64,000 bases of DNA from a virus: IMG/VR virus record IMGVR_UViG_3300008050_000024, positions 39,869 through 103,868 of that record; one strand, given 5' to 3'. Positions 58,825 to 64,000 of the stretch are shown one piece after another (position 1 is the stretch's first letter; the number at the start of each line of letters is the position of its first letter). Below the pieces are notes generated by a model. The model made no database searches. It saw only the letters and a program-made list of their open reading frames with translations, and was not told where the DNA came from. A program made the translations under genes and the position numbers.

Positions 58825-58942
58825 TGTTTACGCCCATCGATCGTACTATGAGATGCAAAAGACCCGAACAGACAAAGATGATCAAAATTGACGTAAAAAA
58901 GGAACGCCAGTCTTGATCACTATGTCTAGGATCAAAAGTCAT
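58817..58942 (-). CDS. Small membrane peptide of 41 residues
   Basis: A 41-residue frame beginning 6 bases after the upstream stop. It has a charged opening (MTFDPRHSDQDW) and one hydrophobic segment (SILIIFVCSGLLHLIV). It fills a gap between structural genes and overlaps the next start by 8 bases. The ribosome binding site is weak. It could be a small membrane or virion peptide. Confidence 0.5.
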   Translation of the reverse strand: MTFDPRHSDQDWRSFFTSILIIFVCSGLLHLIVRSMGVNSA

Positions 58943-58948
58943 TTTGTA

Positions 58949-59719
58949 CTACTTCGCAGTTGATTTTGTTCGGGTCAACGCAGGCTTGGCTGCGTCTTTT
59001 TTCTTGGTTGCTCGTTTTCGTGTTACCGTCGTCGTTCTTTTAGGAGGTTCGAAAGAGACAGTAGCATCAAGGACTTCAGCGGCACTTACCGTATTGTCTA
59101 CAGCGTCAGCGTCTATAGCTGCTTCCTGTGCTTCCACATCTAGCAGGGTCGTTTCCCCGGGAGGAATTAAGACATACTCTTCTACATCTAAAGAAGGCGC
59201 TACCGCATCCGGTGGAATCAATGTCTGTTCTACTACAGCGCCACCCGGATCGGTATCGGTAAAAGAGTCGGCCGTAATAACAGCCATATCACTGGCAGTA
59301 ATTGTTTGAGACTCGCCTTCGACAATTACCGGATCTACGAGCAACACATTACCTGTAGCCGTTTCATCCTGGGGAGGAACGGTAGCAATAGCGGGCGCTG
59401 CTGGGACAAAATCCCCAACCGCAGGAAAGCTATTATCAAATCGATTAGCTTCCAGGGCTGAAACAGGTTCTCCTCTATGGACGATCTCGTCGCCATTCTC
59501 ATCTACTTCTGGAGCAAATTGCTTAGGAACGGAATCCCCTGCCTGTACATCCCAGGCCTCTGGCACGGGTAGAACACGATTCTGCGCCAGTTCTCCCATA
59601 TTCGCAATGGGAAGGTCCGTGTAGGGAAGTTCTGTGATTATTTGCGCATTAAATTGATAGACAATACCGTGAATGCGAACACCTGTGGCCCCTTTTGGAG
59701 CCGCGTTGTAAACTAACAT
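58949..59719 (-). CDS. Hypothetical virion-region protein with basic tail
   Basis: A 256-residue protein just after the capsid gene and its terminator. The N terminus looks like a small beta module (GVRIHGIVYQFNAQIITELP). The middle is acidic and repeat-like (VDPVIVEGES; DADAVDNTVS), and the last 35 residues are strongly basic (TRKRATKKKDAAK). An acidic middle with a basic tail could bridge capsid and DNA. Not recognised. AGAGGTG lies before ATG 59719. Confidence 0.6.
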   Translation of the reverse strand: MLVYNAAPKGATGVRIHGIVYQFNAQIITELPYTDLPIANMGELAQNRVLPVPEAWDVQAGDSVPKQFAPEVDENGDEIVHRGEPVSALEANRFDNSFPAVGDFVPAAPAIATVPPQDETATGNVLLVDPVIVEGESQTITASDMAVITADSFTDTDPGGAVVEQTLIPPDAVAPSLDVEEYVLIPPGETTLLDVEAQEAAIDADAVDNTVSAAEVLDATVSFEPPKRTTTVTRKRATKKKDAAKPALTRTKSTAK

Positions 59720-59763
59720 CTTTCACCTCTGTTTTTGTCAACTGTTTGGTTAGAACTGTTTTA

Positions 59764-59823
59764 ATAAAAAAAGAAGGCGGCGAACACCCGAGAAAAACAG
59801 CAAAAATCCCAAGTGCTGCCGCC
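59764..59823 (-). terminator. Strong terminator after the major capsid gene
   Basis: Minus-strand RNA: GGCGGC (59823-59818) pairs with GCCGCC (59781-59776) around a 36-base, partly paired loop, followed by UUCUUUUUUU (59775-59766). It lies 24 bases after the capsid stop. On the plus strand a T-run also follows the stem, so it may act in both directions. Confidence 0.8.
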
Positions 59824-59846
59824 AGTTCCTTTTTTGCGACTAGTTT

Positions 59847-61349
59847 TTAGGCACCAGTCAAATCAACCTTGTGGGTGTAACGGGGAACGAGTCCACCATA
59901 TCCAGCCCATTCAGCTGCGTCTCTCTGCTTCTGCAGGGAGTTCTTCCCGTAGGAAGTCAAGTCAGTGATAAGCAGTCCCATGTAGGATGCTTTATAACCA
60001 GCAGACTTGAAAGGACTCTTTGGTGAGTTGTAAGCACACAGCGCTTGGTCATCACCAATTTGTCCCGGAGCATAAATGACTACAATGGAGTCATCGAGCA
60101 CACCCAGGATGGAAGGACCGTATTCTTCGGACATTCCAGCAGGCTTGAACCCGTCAAGGTCTTGAATGAAGTCGGCCATGTTCATCCCGCACACAATACG
60201 GTTAATGAATCCGTCTCCGGATCGGCGCTTCATATCAAGGTTAGCAGATCGAATGCGGGACATCAGTCCTTGCTTGTATCGAATTTCTTCGATAGTTCCA
60301 GCATTGGCATTCGTCCGAACGAAAGTTTTCCCAACCAGACCAGTATTTGCTGCCAGAGAAGCTTTCAAGGCCTCAATTGCTCGATAGCTGGAGATAGCAG
60401 CCATAAGCTGTGTAAGCTCAGTTGCGTTTTCCTGATCGATCAAAGACCCGAAGCGGCGGCGCATTTGATACTGCTTCAACAGTCCAACGGTGGTTCCGAT
60501 GGCGTTGATGTCGGCTGTGACCTGCTTGGTACGGTACGAGGTGTCGACCTTGGGAATCTCATCGAGTTTCTCCATGTCGATCTCGGCGGACCAGGTAATG
60601 GCATGAGTAGCAGCGGGATCGGCAGTGAGGTTAAGGACAACAGCCCCTGTCACATAGTTTACCGTTCCACCCCCAGCAGACCCTACGAGGTTCCCTTCTC
60701 CGTCGTCCGAGAAATTCAGGGCAAGTCCAGCAATGTGGATTTTTACCCGACCCTTTCTCAAATTGGCGGAAGTAGGAACAGCGTATGCTCCAAGGTTTCC
60801 ACTAGCAGTAGAAACACCGGAAGTCTGGTTAGCCAAAAGGGATGCTGAATAACCAGCCAGCTTGGAGTGGAAATCATCCGCCAGACCTTCATCTGCTTTC
60901 ATGAAGGCTGCTCCAGCAGTGGTTCCATTCCTGGCCTGGTTGAACATGAGGTCCTTGAAGTAGACATTACCAGTCTCTTCGTCTAAGAATTGATGGGACA
61001 CCGTAATTGGTGCAATACCAAGACCGTAAGAAGCGGTGATAACGTCATAAGCAACAACGGGAAGAGATCCCAAGTCACTGATAGACCCCTGCTCCATGAG
61101 GACATCCTCACAAAACATTTCGAATTGCTCAAGCAGGCTGCCTACATAGTAAGCGTCATGCTCATTAAAACTCTTTCCAGCAAGCCTGAAAATGTCCGAG
61201 CTGCGCAGATCATCAAGATAAGGACCGTATACTTCGGCCTCATCATAATAGTTAGCACGATTGGACACCTGCTTGGCGTACTGCTCTTCAGTAAGTGAAC
61301 GGGCGGGACGCCTGGATGGGGCCCTTCCCTGGTTTTTTCTCAAATGCAT
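59847..61349 (-). CDS. Major capsid protein (gp23-like)
   Basis: A 500-residue protein with an HK97-fold capsid look: LTQLMAAISSYRAIEALKAS, FINRIVCGMNMADFIQDLDG and LITDLTSYGKNSLQKQRDAA. The N terminus is arginine-rich (RKNQGRAPSRRPARSLTEE) and contains LTE (residues 19-21), matching the L/I-x-E cleavage consensus of T4-type prohead proteases; about 21 residues may be removed. ATG 61349 has GGAGG upstream and the frame's more distant start is rejected. It follows the protease-scaffold gene and precedes a strong terminator, as fits the most abundant product. Confidence 0.88.
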   Translation of the reverse strand: MHLRKNQGRAPSRRPARSLTEEQYAKQVSNRANYYDEAEVYGPYLDDLRSSDIFRLAGKSFNEHDAYYVGSLLEQFEMFCEDVLMEQGSISDLGSLPVVAYDVITASYGLGIAPITVSHQFLDEETGNVYFKDLMFNQARNGTTAGAAFMKADEGLADDFHSKLAGYSASLLANQTSGVSTASGNLGAYAVPTSANLRKGRVKIHIAGLALNFSDDGEGNLVGSAGGGTVNYVTGAVVLNLTADPAATHAITWSAEIDMEKLDEIPKVDTSYRTKQVTADINAIGTTVGLLKQYQMRRRFGSLIDQENATELTQLMAAISSYRAIEALKASLAANTGLVGKTFVRTNANAGTIEEIRYKQGLMSRIRSANLDMKRRSGDGFINRIVCGMNMADFIQDLDGFKPAGMSEEYGPSILGVLDDSIVVIYAPGQIGDDQALCAYNSPKSPFKSAGYKASYMGLLITDLTSYGKNSLQKQRDAAEWAGYGGLVPRYTHKVDLTGA

Positions 61350-61489
61350 AATAGTTTCCTCCGTAGAAGACGTTTTTAATTGAAACAACGTCACGCTTCC
61401 AATCAGGTCCGAGATGACGTGACCGGAGGAAGGTAGTTGACTACTGTCGCAAAAAGTTGATTAAAAGTATTGCGGAAACGGTGTTTTAA

Positions 61490-62479
61490 TTACCGTCGAT
61501 TATCTCGGTTGGTGCTGGCGACCAGTGTAGAATTACCAGTTACCATAGACTCAACAAGGCTCTTCTTGCGAGGGCGTCCACCCCGGCCTTCATCCTTGTC
61601 AGCGTCTTTCTTCTTAGGAGGAGCTTCATCTTCCTCTCCACCTTTGTCGTCCTCTTCTTCGCGGAACTTACCACGTCCGCCTTGAGGCATGTCACCCATA
61701 ATGCCGTCTTCGCGCTCTTCCCTTAACTTGTTAAGGCGTTCGCGAAGTCGCTGAGGTGCGGCGTGTCCGGAAGGGGACTGTCGGGAATTACGATCTTCGT
61801 CCATTCCTGCTCGACCCCCACGGCCTGGCATATAAGGGGCATTGAAGGAATCAGATCCTTCATTAACTTTCTTGTGTCCCATGGACTCGATTACCGATAC
61901 AAGCTTGTCAGGGGATACACCGGACTCAATAAGACCAATAACAGCGGCCTCTTCCAAGTCGTAGTCCTCAGCAGCTTTAATAACTGCATCAGCGGTTCGG
62001 TCCTCTTCGATCTTCTCAAAAGCAGAAGCGGCTTCTTCAATCTCTTGAAGGGCTTCCTGGGGACTGTCAGCGATTTGATTCCAAGCCTCAAGTTTCGTTT
62101 GAGCTTCGGAAATGGTAGTTCGAATTTGTTCCGGGGTGCCCACTTCTTCAAAGAACTTAGTGCTCTCATCAAGCTTGGCAACGGATGCATCGATTACCGC
62201 CTTAACATCCTCTGCGGATTCGCCCAGGTCTCTCCATCCGTCTACTTCTTTTTTCAGTTCAACAGCTTCACCCATGGGGGTGTAACTTTCCAGAACTTTG
62301 GAAGTATTCTGAGAAGCACTCTTGGCTTCCTGCAGAGCTTGTTGGGTTTCTTCGAGGTTGCCGTCTTGTGCTTCCTTCAATGTGCGGAGAGTGGTATGCT
62401 CTTCTGACAGCTTGGTATGTGCTGTATTGAGCTTATCAAACTTCTCGCTCATTTCGCGATATAACTTTTCCCATTCCAT
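61490..62479 (-). CDS. Nested scaffold protein, internal in-frame start of the protease-scaffold gene
   Basis: ATG 62479 (MEWEKLYREMSEKFDKLNTA) is in frame with the fusion gene and preceded by AAGGAG (62490-62485) at a five-base distance. It falls exactly where the protease domain and linker end and the coiled coil begins. Translation there would give a 329-residue free scaffold, as lambda C/Nu3 does. This is a prediction from the ribosome binding site and domain border. Confidence 0.6.
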   Translation of the reverse strand: MEWEKLYREMSEKFDKLNTAHTKLSEEHTTLRTLKEAQDGNLEETQQALQEAKSASQNTSKVLESYTPMGEAVELKKEVDGWRDLGESAEDVKAVIDASVAKLDESTKFFEEVGTPEQIRTTISEAQTKLEAWNQIADSPQEALQEIEEAASAFEKIEEDRTADAVIKAAEDYDLEEAAVIGLIESGVSPDKLVSVIESMGHKKVNEGSDSFNAPYMPGRGGRAGMDEDRNSRQSPSGHAAPQRLRERLNKLREEREDGIMGDMPQGGRGKFREEEDDKGGEEDEAPPKKKDADKDEGRGGRPRKKSLVESMVTGNSTLVASTNRDNRR

Positions 62480-63301
62480 ATCCTCTCCTTTGGTGAGGTC
62501 TAGGTTTTCTTCCTTCTTAGACTTTTTCTTGTCGTCCGAAGGCTTACCAGTGTTTACTACCGAAAAATCAATGGCGTCGTCGTACCTCGAAGATGACGTA
62601 GGTTGATCGCCTTCATTCTGAGAATCTTCGTACAATACCATATCTTTAGGCATTGTAACCATACTCTCGAACAATTGAATTTGGTCGCCGGACAAACTCT
62701 CGGCTACTCTTTCGTAATTGGGTTGAGCCTGTAAAAAGCCCGGCTTAGATACAACGTCAAACCTTTCAAACACATACTTATCAGGATCCACTATGGGGAT
62801 GTGCTGTCCTGTAGTTTCATCATAGAACTTTTCGTTCGATCTGAACTTACCATCTGCTCTAGAACTAAAGTAAAGATGAACGCCCCCCGCCCACATAGCG
62901 TGAAGTGTTCGGCCTACTTCTGTATCTAGTACATAGGACTCTGCATACCCTTGCAGTGTTCCGGATCTCCGGATGATCTGCATCTCTCTTGTATAGTGAG
63001 ATACTTTTCCTTCCCGGATCTCTACGTCTGTGATTTCCAGGTCATGTCCAATCGTACCCATAACCTGACCTAATAGCTGTCGTTGGATGATAGCTGGATT
63101 TTTAACTACCTTAATCCACAGTTCTTCTTCGTACTTCCTTACATTTCTAGAAATGCCTTCCGGGACAAAATGATCGCCCTTCAAAATTCCTAAAATCTTT
63201 AACCCTTTGGCTACGCCTTCTTGTACTTTAAGGTCTTCGCCTTCCGGGATGGGGAAGTATTGATACCGAACTGGACTGATTAGGCCAAATATCTTACTCA
63301 T
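61490..63301 (-). CDS. Prohead protease fused to scaffold (gp21-gp22-like)
   Basis: A 603-residue protein. Residues 70-215 match the T4 gp21-type serine protease: GTIGHDLEITD with H86, GYAESYVLDTEVGRTLHAMW, LYFSSRADGKF with S146/S147, and FERFDVVSKPGF. After a lysine-rich linker (KKKSKKEENLDLTKGED) the rest is long coiled coil and an acidic, glycine/arginine-rich end, as in scaffold proteins. The capsid gene follows, so a T4-like gp21-gp22-gp23 order has become a fusion. ATG 63301 has AGGAG upstream. A nested start for the scaffold part is visible at 62479. Confidence 0.8.
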   Translation of the reverse strand: MSKIFGLISPVRYQYFPIPEGEDLKVQEGVAKGLKILGILKGDHFVPEGISRNVRKYEEELWIKVVKNPAIIQRQLLGQVMGTIGHDLEITDVEIREGKVSHYTREMQIIRRSGTLQGYAESYVLDTEVGRTLHAMWAGGVHLYFSSRADGKFRSNEKFYDETTGQHIPIVDPDKYVFERFDVVSKPGFLQAQPNYERVAESLSGDQIQLFESMVTMPKDMVLYEDSQNEGDQPTSSSRYDDAIDFSVVNTGKPSDDKKKSKKEENLDLTKGEDMEWEKLYREMSEKFDKLNTAHTKLSEEHTTLRTLKEAQDGNLEETQQALQEAKSASQNTSKVLESYTPMGEAVELKKEVDGWRDLGESAEDVKAVIDASVAKLDESTKFFEEVGTPEQIRTTISEAQTKLEAWNQIADSPQEALQEIEEAASAFEKIEEDRTADAVIKAAEDYDLEEAAVIGLIESGVSPDKLVSVIESMGHKKVNEGSDSFNAPYMPGRGGRAGMDEDRNSRQSPSGHAAPQRLRERLNKLREEREDGIMGDMPQGGRGKFREEEDDKGGEEDEAPPKKKDADKDEGRGGRPRKKSLVESMVTGNSTLVASTNRDNRR

Positions 63302-63890
63302 CAAAAACTCCTAGAGCTTCTGTGCAAAGTTCGACAAATTTTATGTTTTCTAAATTTTGTTCTTTCATTTCTTCAATGATCTTAGGGTTAAGTAGGGTTA
63401 AGATCATAACCATTGAATCTTCGTCTAACGCTCCACCTTGTTCCAGCGAATACAGTATTTCTGTCATACGAGGATCACAATCCTCATACATCAAATCCCA
63501 TTCCGCTTGTCCCATTGGAGTTGGTACGATATACTGGTCACAAATGGACAGATGGCTTTTCATCCTAAGGAATTCTAATTTAGGAATGACGCCTTCGTCT
63601 TTGCGAGCCCTTGTCGCCACATAACGACCTAATGTACGATGAAAACGCTTACCCTCCGTAGAAGCATGAAAGCGTTTAATTCCTTTTTTGTAGGTCTGTT
63701 TATTTTGACGGAAGTTTCGTTTCTGTTGCCTTGACTTCTTTCGGTCTTTAATGTGGTCAATGCTTGATTGCCTGCGAAGCACCATTTCTTGCATATGGTG
63801 TGCCTCGCTAAAGTCGACGTCAAGGTCGTACTCTTCTTTAGCTTCAAACCGAAGCAGTTTTAAATCACTTTCCCAAAAACTCTTAGACAT
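63294..63890 (-). CDS. Hypothetical protein upstream of the prohead protease
   Basis: A 198-residue protein with a highly basic middle (DRKKSRQQKRNFRQNKQTYK), not recognised. It overlaps the protease gene by 8 bases. In T4-type gene orders the portal and small core proteins lie upstream of the protease, so it may be a prohead core protein. The ribosome binding site is weak. Confidence 0.6.
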   Translation of the reverse strand: MSKSFWESDLKLLRFEAKEEYDLDVDFSEAHHMQEMVLRRQSSIDHIKDRKKSRQQKRNFRQNKQTYKKGIKRFHASTEGKRFHRTLGRYVATRARKDEGVIPKLEFLRMKSHLSICDQYIVPTPMGQAEWDLMYEDCDPRMTEILYSLEQGGALDEDSMVMILTLLNPKIIEEMKEQNLENIKFVELCTEALGVFDE

Positions 63891-63916
63891 GCCGTTTTTT
63901 GAATAACGCCGAAGGT

Positions 63917-63958
63917 ATTATAGGTCTGAGTATAGCACTATAGGTTTTGATGGCGTTT
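63917..63958 (-). promoter_or_regulatory. Promoter-like region upstream of the structural block
   Basis: Minus strand contains TATACTC (63934-63928) and, 17 bases on, TATAAT (63922-63917 region). No good -35 box is seen. TATACTC is also part of the plus-strand promoters at 5903 and 26469. No gene was seen in 63891-64000. Confidence 0.3.
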
Positions 63959-64000
63959 CCTACTCCTTCCACTGTGCAGCTAGTACAATACAATTCGAAC

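Noticed and set aside
61388-61423. ACGTCACG / TGACGTGAC inverted repeat in the capsid leader
   Set aside because: Only six base pairs in either pairing with a long loop and no U-tract; probably chance.
1-64000. tRNA, rRNA, integrase, transposase or attachment sites
   Set aside because: None seen on reading both strands; tRNA detection by eye is limited, so a covariance-model scan would be decisive.

Overview
This window is about 64 kb of a large tailed-phage genome (Caudoviricetes, contractile-tailed myovirus type). Everything visible fits a virulent double-stranded DNA phage: no integrase, insertion sequence, CRISPR array, rRNA or tRNA was seen, genes are packed with ATGA, TAATG and TAGTG overlaps, and there are two opposed transcription blocks. 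The host cannot be named. A candidate spanin pair near 28.9 kb would point to a Gram-negative (diderm) host. The terminase, portal and probably more replication genes lie outside the window.

Left block, 1-28.1 kb, plus strand: DNA modification, replication, recombination and nucleotide metabolism. It opens with a QueC-like enzyme (5' end cut off), a small HAD phosphatase and a DpdA-like transglycosylase, which together suggest that the phage puts 7-deazaguanine bases into its DNA. Then come a sliding clamp, a family A DNA polymerase with an N-terminal uracil-DNA-glycosylase-like domain, a clamp loader, a UvsY-like protein, an unusually extended single-strand-binding protein, a RecA/UvsX recombinase, a flap (5'-3') exonuclease, a PD-(D/E)XK nuclease and an SbcCD/Mre11-Rad50-type complex whose Rad50 subunit is split into separate genes around the nuclease gene. 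A possible late sigma-like gene follows. Further on lie a B12-dependent (class II) ribonucleotide reductase, a dUTPase and a flavin-dependent thymidylate synthase (ThyX), mixed with small DNA-binding and unknown proteins. Two sigma70-like promoters (near 5.9 and 26.45 kb) share the string GTTATACTC.

Boundary, 28.09-28.22 kb: the two blocks converge. This gap has a hairpin terminator and a sequence element that recurs in front of the tail-fibre operon near 41.06 kb.

Right block, 64-28.2 kb, minus strand, in order of transcription: an unknown protein, a prohead protease fused to a scaffold (with a nested scaffold start), the major capsid protein followed by a strong terminator, head-completion and neck genes including a SWIM zinc-finger protein, tail sheath, two tube-like proteins, a T4 gp26-like assembly factor, tape measure, hub, spike, gp25-like and gp6/J-like wedge proteins, and a gp53/LysM-like protein. 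Next comes the most unusual locus: a receiver-domain (response-regulator-like) protein with a C-terminal membrane segment, overlapping a putative muramidase. After it come fibre and adhesin genes: a protein with a discoidin-like domain, a PAAR tip protein, repeat-rich fibres and two tandem polyglycine-rich adhesin-like proteins. The block ends with small tail proteins and the candidate spanin pair.

Functions are assigned from motifs and gene order read by eye; no database search was possible. Genes called hypothetical were not recognised.
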